Source: Cordia subcordata (taxonomy: Eukaryota; Streptophyta; Magnoliopsida; Boraginales; Cordiaceae). From it: 64,000 bases of DNA. The notes beneath the pieces were generated by a model. The model was given only the letters and a program-made list of their open reading frames with translations, did not search any database and was not told the DNA's origin. Location of the stretch: NCBI GenBank assembly GCA_028554755.1, contig JAPTOF010000015.1, forward strand, positions 14,457,501 to 14,521,500, read 5' to 3'. This document shows, piece after piece, positions 1 through 11,799 of the stretch; within the stretch, counting starts at the first letter, position 1; each line of letters opens with the position of its first letter. The translations under genes were made by a program, and so were the position numbers.

Positions 1-1076
1 TTATTTAATTCATAATTAAATAATAAGACATTTATTTCATAATTAAACATGACTAACATTATTATAGTGGGGTTAATTCTCCAACTAATTCCCAACCATA
101 TGCGTGACTCTGTAAGTTCAACCTTAAATCGATAATACAAGGACTATCCTTGTACTAATCGATGATACCATCTAGCAACAGTTCCTGACGTTTGGATAAG
201 CCAAATAGTTGCAAGGCAATATTCAACGAACCTAGACACTATGGTCGATTCCTTATGACCCTCCATATTCCAAAATAAACATAAAGGCATGGTAAAACTG
301 TCAAACCCCTAATCAGCTATTCCATATCAAGTCCCAATCTCGTCATGACTCATCATGACGTAACCACGTGGCACATAACGTGGAAAGCAAAGGCATGGTA
401 AAACTGTCAAACCCCTAATCAGCTATTCCATATCAAGTCCCAATCTCGTCATGACTCATCATGACGTAACCACGTGGCACATAACGTGGAAAGCTTTGGC
501 CGAAGTCTTAATTAATTAGGACTAAGCAGAATATCATGACTTCGTAGCACTTGCCCACACAAAGCAGCCTTTTATCACCGGATTAAAAATCCAGGTAGTC
601 CAGTACCAAAGCATGAGGAGTAATTTACAAGTCTCTATGGCGGTCTCAGGTCTAAGGGAATATGACATCTATGTGTTCCACAAACTATCCTTTGATAGTA
701 GGGTACATACTACAAGATGCTTGTAAATAGAGTCATGTTCAGCGAGCATGTCTCCACATCTCACTATAGGCCACACCGATGTCTCCACACCCCTTGGTCA
801 TGAGGATAACCAACTCATGTGACGCACTATAACCTATGCTCGATAGAATTGATGTCCTAGTATCGATTCTATCATTTGGTTACGAACAAGGTTTATGGAC
901 AACCAATCTATTCCTCATTCACATAACCCCATTAGGTCATCCTAAGTACTACATCATGATCTAACAATTGAGGAGAAGATGTACGATATGACGTAATGCC
1001 AAAAGTAAGACAATTCATGTATAAATTAATACAAAATCTACAATAGACAATTGGCTTTAGGACACTATTCCTAACA
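1..1076 (-). mobile_element. 3' LTR of a Copia-type LTR retrotransposon (cut by window edge)
   Basis: On the minus strand this begins with the LTR-type terminus TGTTAGGAATAGTG at 1076 and is followed outside (plus side, 1077 on) by a purine-rich tract. The same sequence recurs, diverged, at 7560-8024 plus 9911-10430, which is the other LTR of the element. The two copies differ by scattered substitutions and small indels, so the insertion is not recent. The far end of this LTR lies before position 1. The assignment to Copia rests on the TGTTAG terminus and the tRNA-Met-like primer site at the other end of the interior; no protein domain confirms it. Confidence 0.8.
283..494. repeat. Exact 106-bp tandem duplication inside the LTR, with duplicated G-box
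   Basis: Positions 283-388 and 389-494 are the same 106 bp repeated head to tail. Each copy contains CACGTG (365-370 and 471-476) preceded by TGACGTAA, a G-box and an ACGT-core/bZIP-type motif. The other LTR of the element has one copy only (about 7878-7982), with the G-box decayed to CACATG. Duplicated promoter-proximal blocks are known as transcriptional enhancers in plant Copia LTRs such as Tnt1; that role here is inferred. Confidence 0.85.
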
Positions 1077-1092
1077 ATCTCCCACTTGAACT
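1077..1092 (-). other. Polypurine tract next to the 3' LTR
   Basis: The minus strand reads TTCAAGTGGGAGAT directly before the LTR start TGTTAGG. A purine-rich tract abutting the 3' LTR primes plus-strand DNA synthesis in LTR retrotransposons. It fixes the element's orientation as minus. Confidence 0.7.
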
Positions 1093-3899
1093 AAAGCCAA
1101 TCAGATCTGTATCTTATAACCATTGTCTCACGATCCTGAGGGCTTTAGCTAAAGGGTTAGCAAAGAATTCTTTGCTATATGTTATTTGCAAGGGATCATT
1201 ACCTATAGTTTAAAGAAGGCAGTAACATCTAACCATATGATAATAACTCTTGTAGCAAATATAATCTCAAATACTCTGACTATCTTTTTTGTCTAACTAG
1301 AAACTAAAGTTAGTCTGACTAATTAGCTTCAAGGTAAACTCTCCATAAATAGGCCATTGGTACTTTTGCACTCCAAGTGCTAAAAGATGGTCTCACCAAT
1401 TACCAATGCTCTTTAGGATCATGATGACACAAGTTGGTAATATCGAGAAAGTATGCCTCGTACTTGACATAATGTACTTAGCAAATCCTATTGTCTAAGT
1501 AATTAGGATTTTACTCATACATTCTTCTCTAGAGAAATCTGTCAAACAAAGTTTCCTTGAACAATGAATTCCTGAAAACCCTTTCCTGAATTCAATATGT
1601 TAAACTACTTCAACATGAAGTCAATGTATGCATACTAGGACAATCCCATTAACATCTCTAATCTATCCATATAGATTACGATCCCAAGCACATGGGATAC
1701 CTTTCCAAAAAACTTTTATGGAGAACAAAGATAATAGATATAACACTCCATTTTATAGTGTCAAAAATGTCATACACATTATTATAGTATAAACAATCAC
1801 ATGATCTTTAGCCTACTAACATATATAAGGCACTTTTTGTTCTTAACAGTGGTGTATGTTTTGAAACTTTATCAAAACGTACTAACCCAAAGTACTTGCA
1901 CAGGTCCACTAATGAGCCTAATAGACATAATTCTCTGTAATCTTGCTAATAGATATGAACTATTCAGCTGTGTCATACACATCCTTATTTAGCTCACCTT
2001 GAAGGAAATCAATCTTGGCACCTACTGATTAGATTTCATGATACATACTAGTAACTCATACATGAATGATGCAAATGAATTCGAGCATCATCATTAGTAG
2101 AAATGTTTTGACATAGTCAAACTACTACATTAACAAGGCCTCCTAATAACGAGTTGAGCATTATAGGTCTCAACCTACTGAAAACCCCTCATGAACTATT
2201 TTCACTCTATGGGTCTTACCTAATATGTACCCAACCAATGTCCGTACATTGTTGACAGTTGTGGTTTCTTGAAAGATTGCCTCAGATTAAGCAAGTTCTT
2301 AGAGTTATGCCTCTATCTAGCATCTTTCAAAGTGATCAAATTCATATCGTTCTCTAGTTGATTAATGGAACTTTCGCCTTGGATAAGGTTTCAACACTTT
2401 TCCATTGGATGTGGTACCAAATCACCTCAGTGATGCTTCTTTAATAGGCCCAAGATTTGGTTCCTAACCTTATCTTGTTTCATATGTTCTACTATTATGT
2501 TATATTCTTCTATTTAGAACTTCATAACTCATTATCAAGGAATCTTATTTAAGAAATTCTTTCTCGAGAAGATTCTTTTGAGGTTAATGGATACTCATTA
2601 TTCACCACATTTATAGAAGTTGAATTCACTAGACTTTCTAGGAAATCTTTTAAACACTTAACAAACTTTTATTCCAATTGTCAAGGATAAGATACTTGAT
2701 GTGTACTGGATGTTTCTTCAACCCTTTGGTAAAAATGTATAGCTTACTATCATTCCATATCTTGTATGGTATCTTATCTGCTGACTTGCTAGATGTTATA
2801 GCTTAACATTTAAGCATTTGCCTCAAATATACATCAAAAGAATATGGTCAAAACCATAACTTACATAATCGATCAAACCATGTCCAGTATTATTTGATTT
2901 CTCCTTTCTAACAAATCATTCAGCTTTGATGAAGTAGTAGGAGTCCATTATATAACAATTTTATTCTCTTCTAGGCAAACGAAAGACTTACTTGAAGGAT
3001 ATTTGTTTCTATGACTAGATCATAGAATCATACCATCCTGGCCAACATATGCTATGCTAAAAGAGTAAGCTTATTTCAATTTACAATGTGTGATTATAAC
3101 ATTATTCATAATAACATTAGTATCATGTTTATCTCTACTAGTCAATAGTTCCACTATAACATATAGGGACCATTTGTATCTTATACAAAGACAGTGGGAT
3201 CTACTAAAGTTGCAAGGTGTTATCATATACACACCTCATGTAGTAACCAATTGTTACTTTTAGCCTCTCAAGATATAACAACACTAGACTTTGAAGACTC
3301 TTCTTCTTTTAATGTTTGGATATTCAGAAACATATCGTGTGTGAACCAATTACTACTACTGGTAGGGTTCTAAACCTCACTCAGTAATTTAATGGATGAA
3401 TCACCTCCCACTGAAATAATGTTCTATCTAGAAGCTAGTAATATTACTAGAAGATCCTTAGTAGCTTGAAAGCTCCATTATAATCAATAATTGACTTGCA
3501 TGTCTTGAACCAATTCAAGGAGAAATGTGATATTGAGAGGAGCGAATTGAAAGCAATGCACCCAATCATCTTCTTAAAGGAAGTAATCAAGTGACATTTG
3601 CTTCTCAATCTATTATGTCTTGTACAATACATGGACATTATCCCTCAACTAAGTGTTAAAGACAGTATAATAGATATTTATGTCTCTCTACACTATCAAA
3701 TGTGTAAGAAGACTCATTCAACTTTTGAATGTATATCTATAAGCCAGTATGTGCAATATTTGCTGCAGACCTTATACCTTATTAACCAATTGATGATCAT
3801 CCCGACACTTTGTAACTAATTTGTTTCAGTTATGCCGAGTTTGTTTAGAACATATAAAACACATTTATGATCGTGATAAATTATATCACTATCAAATAG

Positions 3900-3934
<35 letters not shown>

Positions 3935-5105
3935 ACGTGTTAAGATTTGTAGAAGCAAATAATAAATACAAAGAATGTAAACATGTCATTTATATAAATC
4001 ATCATTCCTAGAGACATGGGCCAATGTCTAAAGGATTCTCCCTCTATTTTATTCAGATAATAGCCTTTACCTTTAATCCGAAGAGATTTCCAAATTTAAA
4101 CTCCTTTAATGGGTATTGAGATCCAAAACAGCTGTATATAAGCCCAAAAGAGGTTGGCCTATCTATAGACACTACTTGGTAGGTTCATAACCAATTGCTT
4201 CTGCAAATAACTCTCAACTATCAATTCTACCCCTAGCATCTCTTCAGTAGGACTGAGGTCCTCCACTGAAAAGCTCGATTAAGTTAAACCAGTAACTTGA
4301 ATTCCCATGGTCTATCTCTAAGCCTAATGTGCAAGCCCGACTGAGGTCGGCCCACCTGCTCATTAGTTTGAAAGGATTTCAAAGGCTTCATATAGCGAAT
4401 AATAATCCCAATATTCTAATAAAAGCCAAACCTAAGGGCCTCCAACGTTTATTAGAACATTGGGCCCATTATTATTTACTTTAATAGGAGGCAATGATTT
4501 GGGCATCTCCATGTCCAAACCATTTAATAGACCTAACAATTTAGAGGATTAAGGAGAGATGATAAGCACATTTGTTTTAATAACCAAATCCATTAATTAA
4601 TCCAGTTAATTAATCACAATTGGCATATGAAACAATATATATAAATATATATAAGCACATGGGTAGTTATGGGCTTTTCCTAGTGTGGCCCACTAGAGCC
4701 ATCATGGGCCACTTTATCATGCAAGTAAGGTTATTACCTGTTAATATAGAGAATCTTGGATTAGGTCGGACCTTCTAGCTCTTGGTCTTTATCTCTTTGT
4801 CCTGATTGTGCTTGAATTACTAATTACATTAATTAGGAGAATAACTCCTTCTAAAAGGAGGAGATACATCACTTGAGAGAAGGGATTACAACCAGAATTG
4901 GAGAAAAGGCTGGGCTTGCAGGCCCAATTTAATCCCAAAAATAATTACAATAATTGATAAACAAACATGTAATAATATGCATTAAATGCAGGCCCATAAC
5001 CACATCAAAATATGTCATACATCATATCAAAGAAATAAAAATCAATTTCATGATTTTATTGCACAATCATTGGATCAATTTAATCGTATTAAATCAATCA
5101 CTTTC

Positions 5106-5500
5106 TTTTAAAATTAATTGAGGTCAAAATCTCCACTTTGACTAATTAAGGGGATTCTAATTAATTAAAATCTCAATTTAAGTTTATTGGAGTCAAAATC
5201 TAATTAAATTAATTAAAAACTCTTTTCTAATTAATTAGGGTCAAGATCATTATTTTTTGACCGATTAAGGGACTAATCCAATTAATTAAAACTCTTTTTA
5301 AATTAATTGGGGTCAAAATGACTTATTAATGGGATTTGTCAATTAATTAAAATTTCTTTTGAATTAATTGGAGTCAAATTCTCAATTTGGACCAATTTTG
5401 GGTTATTATTCAATTAATTAGAACTAGCTTCTAATTAATTGGGGTTAAAAATAAAATTTTGATAAATTAAGGGCTTACTCAATTAATCATTGAAATTGTT
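5106..5500. repeat. Degenerate AATTAATT/GGGTCAAA minisatellite
   Basis: About five to six imperfect units of roughly 60-75 bp follow each other. Each has the core AATTAATTGGGGTCAAAAT followed by a variable AT-rich stretch and a second AATTAATTAAAA block. It lies inside the non-coding interior of the retrotransposon. Confidence 0.7.
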
Positions 5501-7002
5501 GGAAAGTAATAGAGATATTACTAATTAATTCTCTATCAAAAGGAATTAACAAACAATTTATTAATTAACTAATTGAAAATAACATTTATTTCAAATTTAT
5601 ATTAGGCTAGGAACAATTTAAGTAGTTCAAAAATAATTATTTTAGAATATTAGCTCTAATACAAAAATTTCAAATAAGTCCAACTTAAAGAAAATGACAA
5701 ACCCATAAGCCTAATAAAATAAGTCCACACTTAATTAGTCTAAAGACCCATAAATAATGTATCCTTTTGATTGATTAATCCAAACTAATCAAAGATAAGG
5801 ACCAAACAAGCAAGGTCATTAATCTTTATTAAATAGTCAAAACTATTTCTAGAAGAGCAAAGCCTAAAAAGAAAATAAAACAAATATCCCAACTACATCA
5901 ATATCTAATTGGATCAAATCCAATTATCAGTCATTTAGGCAACAACTGACCATGACTAAAGAAAAGAAACATTTACAATTGATTTGTAAATTGTAACCAA
6001 TAAAACAAGTAACGTTGTTGGTAGGAGTCAAGGCGAATACTTTGAATGTTATGAGTTCGAACCTCGCGAATTGAGGACAAAAATTGCATTTGTTTATTAT
6101 CACTAATTTATCTATAATAGAATCTACATTCTCACAAGAAATATATTTGGGTTGTGATTGGGTGGTTAGCTGGCAAGATTTAAACAACATGCAATTTTGG
6201 ACTTTACAGGTTCGAAACTTGTAGTCCACAAATGGCTTCCTTTTTCTTTAAAAGAATTTTTTTTTTTGAATCATCATCATCATCTACAACTAGGAATCCT
6301 AGCCGCTACCTCCATGGCACATCTACAACTGCCAGAGAAAAAAAAAAAAAAAACCCAACACCAAAAAGGACAAAATCTTATATATATATATGTATATATA
6401 TTGATAGATATTCAAAATAGATTGTGATCATCTGCTATGCTGGTGAACTGGTTATGGTGGTCAACCGATGACTGATGTGGGACTATACAATCGGGAAGAA
6501 AAACAATATTCTTTCTCCTTTTATCTTATAATTACAGATCTCTGTGTGTGTATGTATATCGTGTGTGTATATATATATATATATATATGAACATAGATCT
6601 CTCTCTCTCTGTGTATGTATATCGAGAAAATTAATAAAAACATTGTGCTCTTAATATTAAAGGCAATGCTTTGGCAGAGTGGAAAACACTCCGCATATGA
6701 CGTGGTAAACAGCAACTTTTGCCATTATGTAGTTTACCTTTTTCTGGGCATGCAAACAATAAGGCAAGACATATTAAAGCATGCATTAATGGCTGTCAAC
6801 AACAGGACAAAAACGCAACTCCATTGCATGACAACATACAAATTGACCTCCGCTAGAACAATATCGAATGAATCGCATAAGACAGATTTCAGAGATTAAT
6901 TCAAAACTAACTCTGAACACACAAAATATGTATGTATACATCATATATATATATACACATTAAAAATCATGCAATAAAATCACAAAAATAAATAAGAGCC
7001 TT

Positions 7003-7015
7003 GGCTCTTATACCA
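7003..7015 (-). other. Primer-binding site (tRNA-Met-like)
   Basis: The minus strand reads TGGTATAAGAGCC next to the 5' LTR. Apart from one substitution this is the plant initiator tRNA-Met primer site TGGTATCAGAGC used by Copia elements, LARDs and TRIMs. It places the 5' LTR end at about 7016. Confidence 0.75.
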
Positions 7016-7100
7016 CTCTAGGAAATCGTGGAGACATTCCCTGAATTTCCACGTGCAGGGTCAAGCTTTAAGACATATAAAATTACCTTGTAATTCTTAC

Positions 7101-7222
7101 GATGAAAACTTTGCCTTGTGAAAGTGTTTGAGCTCCACCTCTTCGTACGTAATCAAGAACTGATGAAAACTTTGCCTTGTGAAAGTGTTGAGGTCCTCTC
7201 TTCGTATGTAATCAAGAACTGT
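7101..7222. repeat. 61-bp tandem duplication in the LTR
   Basis: GATGAAAACTTTGCCTTGTG begins at 7101 and again at 7162. The two units of about 61 bp are near-identical and each ends in AATCAAGAACTG. They lie near the primer-site end of the LTR. Confidence 0.8.
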
Positions 7223-8024
7223 TGCAGGAGACTTTTTGATTTTAGGTTTTTTGGGACAGAATTTTGATAACTATTAAGTTTTATTAAAACTATCGTCTAA
7301 AAATAATGAGAAATCCTCCTTATATAAGGAGATCTAGGCTTTTCATAAAGCCCTATCCCACAACCCAATAAGCTCAACTCTTTGAACTTAAAATATCAGA
7401 CTTCCGAAATCCATATTAAAACCTAAATTAGATCCCTATTTAATTTATAAATAATAGCTCATGAATTAATTTTGATCCACATGTCTAGTGCTAGCTAGAC
7501 GCAGTCAAAATTAATTCCATGACCCGTATTAAGTAAATAAACAATATAATATTAAATTCTCAATTAAATATCAATAATATTAATTACTTATAATATTATT
7601 TAATTCATAATTAATTAATAACACATTTAATTCATAATTCAACATGACTAACATTATATAGTGGGTCAATCCTCCAACTAATTCTTGACCTTATGCGTGA
7701 CTCCGTAGGTTCAAACTTAAACCGGTAATACAAGAACTATTCTTGTATTAATCGATGATACCATCTAGCAATGGTTCCTGACGTTCGGACAAGCCGAATA
7801 GTTGCAAGGCAATATTCAACGAACCTGGACACTATGGTAGATTCCCTATGACCTGCAATATTCCAAAATAACCATAGAGGCATGGTAAAACTGTCGAACC
7901 CCTAATCAGCTATTTCATATCAAGTCCCAATCTCGTCATGACTCATCAGGACGTAACCACATGACACATATCACAGAAAGCTTTGGCCAAAGTCTTAATT
8001 AATTAGGACTAAGCAGAATATCAT

Positions 8025-9910
8025 TCTCCTAATACCTAGAGCAATCAATCCCATCTTGACCTACGTATTGATGATGTGTTGTGTTTTTGTGTGTGTTTGC
8101 ATTGTTATTTGCCTATGTTTAAGAGGTATGAAGTGCTCATAAAATGCCTTAGTGTAGTGCTTTTGATAAGAATAGGCTTAAGCGTAAACAAATGTACACA
8201 TTGAGTTTAAGAGACAAATTGCTACACTAATTACTTGTTTTCAATGATTTTGGTGAACTTTGGGTTAAGACCGAGATTTAACAATGATAGGTGATTAAGA
8301 TGGGAGATGTACGGGTCAAAAAGAGAAGATCGGAGGCCAGAAAGACAAAGAATTGAGGGAGGTAGTTAGTCGAACAACCTAAGCCAGTCGACCGGCCACT
8401 CTAGAGAGGTGCTCAAAATAGTCGAACGACCACCATTCCAGTCCAAAGAGCATCACCAAAAAGCCGGTCAAGCTAAGAAGAGAAGCTGGTCGACCAGCAA
8501 TGCATAAAGAGCTGATATAAAAGTCCAATTTTCAGACTTAAAAAGGGGAATCTTTTTGAGAATTCTAGAGAGGATCTTAACACACCCATCACACACACTT
8601 AACCCTAGTTTTCACCTACATCACACACACTCTCACACACATTTCATCACCTTGAAGCAAGAGGATTTAGAGGGTGTCAAACATTTGGAATCAAGTTTGC
8701 TCAAGAGCTTTGTACAAGATTAGCTAGGATGAAAGGAAAGCTTCATAATCTCTCTTTCATTCTATTTCCTATTATGATTAAGTAGACTTGTCTAGGGTGA
8801 TTTAGCTTATATAATGGATTAACTATATACTCTTATGATATGGGATTTGATGGCTAAATATATACATGTTTTGATTTTCTTGTTCAAATGGTTATTTTCT
8901 CATTCATGTTTAAGTGGTTGATAAAATGCCTAGATGAGTAGCATGTGTATAAATTGAAGTCTATTTGTTACTAAACACATCTAATCCATGTTATAATCAT
9001 GTCTATGTGTTTTATATGTGGATGCTATGAAGTGGGTAATGCTTATGTTTATGTCTATATGTATATTTGCATGCCTAGTAATGAATATAACTTCAATAAC
9101 GCATACATGTTGGTTGCTAATTACTTATAATGGTGTAATTCAAGCATGACGATGTTTGGTCATTGAATATATCCCATTATTCACAAACACCTTGGCTAAG
9201 AACATGTATGAATGTGCTAGCAAGTGAAATCCTGCTTTAGTGACCTCAGAATAACAGCAAGTAGTTTAGGGCTAGCCTAGGCTGAGTCTACTTTTGCTTT
9301 AAATCTAGCCAATCAGTTTCAGGATAGATTTAGTTGACCTTAACGACACTAGATCTTGGCTTTAAATCCAGCCAATGGTTTAGATACTAGGGTAGATTCA
9401 TTCTAAGTCACCTAGGAAGTTAATCAGTCACTCTTAAGGCCCTTGGTCAGAAGGACCATGCCGTAGCTTTAGGAGGCACCGCCTAGGGACGGACCCGCAC
9501 CGAATCCTAGGGGAAATTAAAACACTAATTCAGCAACCTAGTTAAGAGAAATTATTAAAATAAGCCATCATTCTTTAACCCCATAGCATTTGAGTACAGA
9601 ATCACCCATTCATAAGTTGAAGTCACCTTAACACCTTTCCATTTGTTAGTTCCTCTAGATCAGCTTGTCCTTCACTCTTCCATTCACATAGTTTAGTTTA
9701 ATTCATTTTAGCTAGAGCTCCTAACCATCCAAAATCCCAAAAGTAGATAGTTTAGGTTTCTTTTTTTGCACACTCTAGAACACGCACATCGAATCCATCC
9801 CACGACATAGCCTTCCTGTGGAATCGACCCCACATTTGCGTACACTTTACTACACTGATTCGTGTGCTTGTGGGTCTTTAGAGCTTACACTCAAAAGACA
9901 ACGATCAATT
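8025..9910 (+). mobile_element. Insertion in the LTR; probable Ty3/gypsy (Tat/Athila-type) solo LTR
   Basis: The boundaries come from comparison with the uninterrupted LTR copy (AATATCAT/GACTT at 531-545). The insert has no coding frame. Its right end carries CCTGTGGAATCGACCCCAC followed by GATTCGTGTGCTTGTGGG, the arrangement typical of the R-U5 end of Tat/Athila LTRs, and it resembles the minus-strand LTR end near 15779-15840. Probable LTR termini are the TGATGATGTG near 8069 and a CA near 9900. I could not find a clean target-site duplication. Confidence 0.5.
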
Positions 9911-10481
9911 GACTTTGCAGCACTTGCCCATATCCAGTAGCCTTTTGTCACCAAATTAAAAATCCAGATAGTCCAGTATCAAAGCATTGGGAGTCATTCG
10001 TAAGTATTTGTGGTGATCTCAGGTCTAAGGGAATACGGCATCCATATACACCATAAGCTATCCTTTGACAGAATACTTGTAAATAGAGTCATGTTCAGCA
10101 AGCATGTCTTTACATCTCACCGTGAGTCACTGGTGTCTCCCTACCCTTTGGTCATGAGGATAACCAACTTCTTTAACACACTATAACCTATGCTCAATAG
10201 AATTGATATCCTAGTATCGATTCTATCATTTGGCTACAAACAAGGTTTAAGGACAACCAAGTTATTCCTCATTCACATAGTCCCATTAGGTCATCCTAAG
10301 TACTACATCATGATCTAACAATTGAGGAGAAGATGTACGATATGACGTAATGCCGAAAGTAAGACGATTCACATACAAATCAATACAAAATCTACAATAG
10401 ACGATTGACTTTAGGATACCATTCCTAACACCGTTGTCCATTACAAGTTTGCTTAGGGTTCAACCTAAATAGAAAAAAAAT

Positions 10482-10733
10482 TTCCACTATGTTTTTTGGG
10501 CTTTCAGTCCGTGCATCACGGCATGGAAGTACTGCCGACCTATACTCTTGTTGGACAGAACACATCTGCGTGAAAAGTACAAGGGCCACTTGCTGGTTGC
10601 CTTAGTGACAGATGCCAACGATTATATATTGTCGTTGGCATTTGTAATAGTTGATACTGAGAGTACAAATAGTTGGACGTGGTTCCTGGAGAAGGTACGT
10701 GAATGTTTATTAAACAATATGTCAACATCGTAA
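10482..10733 (+). pseudogene. MULE (Mutator-like) transposase fragment
   Basis: An 84-codon frame ending at a TAA reads ...FWAFSPCITAWKYCRPI, then DRTHLREKYKGHLLVA, then DANDYILSLAFVIVD and SWTWFLEKVREC. This is the DDE core of plant MuDR/MULE transposases, where the family has FWAF-P-I--FK-CRPVI-IDGTHL--KYKG-LL-A. The first catalytic Asp is visible in LLLDRTH, with the usual DGTH changed to DRTH. The zinc finger, SWIM domain, N terminus and later acidic residue are missing, and an in-frame stop lies just upstream at 10470. It abuts the retrotransposon that ends at 10430. Confidence 0.85.
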
Positions 10734-10739
10734 CTTATA

Positions 10740-11145
10740 TCAAAATAGTTGGAAGTATCTTTGCATCTAGGATCGGATTTGTTGACCAAAATTGTGATTT
10801 TACCTTAGGCTAGATCTAATTCTCATTGATTTCCTATTTTTCCAGTTTACATAAACTTAGTATTGCGTGTTTTAGTCATTTTCATTTTATTTACATTTTT
10901 CTATTTTCTACCCAGCTGCGTGCCCACGATCAGCAGACCAATGTGCTAGACAATTTTGTTTATTTTACTTTTCGCATTAAACCACCTTCTTTGATCGTAA
11001 CTTATTTGATAAATCTACTTGGCGTATTTGGCAAAATTTATTCCCTCAATCATCGTGGATTCGACCCTTTTCTCGCCATGTACTCAATTTAAATTCGTGA
11101 GGTAAGAATTGAAATTTTATTTTTGGTGGTTTCAACACCCATCAT
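10740..11145 (+). mobile_element. Probable Ty3/gypsy LTR end fragment
   Basis: No coding frame. CATCGTGGATTCGACCC at 11050-11066 followed by GGTGGTTTCAACACCCATCA at about 11126-11145 resembles the 3' end of Ogre/Tat-type LTRs, ending in CA. The start is not defined. It separates the MULE fragment from the minus-strand gypsy pol remnant, which begins immediately afterwards. Confidence 0.35.
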
Positions 11146-11269
11146 GCATTAAAAGCCTAGACAATAGACGGGAAATTTGGCTAAAATCCTTAATGAACCT
11201 ACTATAGAAACTTGCATGGCCAAGAAAAGTCTTACATCCTTAATAGATTTAGGAACAAGCACTTTCTCT

Positions 11270-11799
11270 TGTTAAGAATAATTGAGATTCCATCATAAAA
11301 ACTAATTGGTTAATACGATGAGTGGCCTAAGACCTTATATGGTTAATCTTTAGATTTTCCAATGTGAGAAGTCTTTATCTGTTGTAACACCCTCTTCACG
11401 TGTGACCTAGAATAGTGACGGGATTTTTGATGACTAGATGATAACTTGACCTAACTCTGCAGGGATGGGCCATCACGCAATTTTGGATGACTAGATGATG
11501 ACTTGACCTGACTGTGTAGGGATGGGCCACCACGCTACTGGATTTTGATGATTGAATGATGACTTGACCTAACTATGCAGGGATGGTCCACCACGCGATA
11601 TTACGAAGTTGATAGGTCAGACGTGGACATGAGCATAGCTTGAGACTGGACCAAAAGCCTAGCTCTAATATCATGTTAAGAATCACTGGGTTTCCATCAT
11701 AAAAACCAATTGGTTAATATGAGGAGTGGCCCAGGACCTTATGTGGTGATTTTGAATATTTAGATTTTCTAATATGGGAAGTCTTTATATGTTATAACA
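11270..11799 (-). mobile_element. Complete TRIM (terminal-repeat retrotransposon in miniature)
   Basis: LTRs of 120 bp (11270-11389) and 126 bp (11674-11799) both start TGTTAAGAAT and end TAACA. On the minus strand, next to the right LTR, the interior begins TGATATTAGAGCTAGG (complement of 11658-11673), a decayed tRNA-Met primer site. Next to the left LTR the minus strand is purine-rich (GTGAAGAGGG). The 5-bp target duplication TCTCT is present on both sides (11265-11269 and 11800-11804). It is 530 bp long with no coding capacity. It interrupts the gypsy RT; removing it together with one TCTCT rejoins the RT segments. Confidence 0.92.
11426..11604. repeat. Threefold ~58-bp tandem repeat inside the TRIM
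   Basis: Three imperfect units share GATGACTTGACCTAACT, then GCAGGGATGGGCCACCACGC. They fill most of the TRIM interior between the two short LTRs. Confidence 0.8.

Larger units (their letters stand above)
1077..7002 (-). mobile_element. Internal region of the retrotransposon, no coding capacity (LARD-like)
   Basis: This 5.9 kb lies between the polypurine tract (1077) and the primer-binding site (7003), as expected for the interior of one element. I find no open frame longer than about 100 codons, and none of the short ones resembles gag, protease, integrase, RT or RNase H. That fits a large retrotransposon derivative (non-autonomous, mobilised in trans); complete decay of an autonomous copy is the alternative. 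It contains an (AT)n microsatellite at 3900-3930, a minisatellite near 5106-5500, and microsatellites near 6375-6400 and 6540-6620. Confidence 0.6.
7016..10430 (-). mobile_element. 5' LTR of the same retrotransposon, split by an insertion
   Basis: In minus orientation the LTR starts with TGTTAGGAATGG at 10430 and runs to the primer-binding site at 7015. Segments 7560-8024 and 9911-10430 match the LTR at 1-1076; 8025-9910 is foreign. Without the insertion the LTR is about 1.53 kb. The part nearest the primer site (7016-7560) has no counterpart in the window because the 3' LTR is truncated. The element lies next to a MULE transposase fragment, whose match begins about 50 bp beyond the LTR end at 10430. 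Confidence 0.75.
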
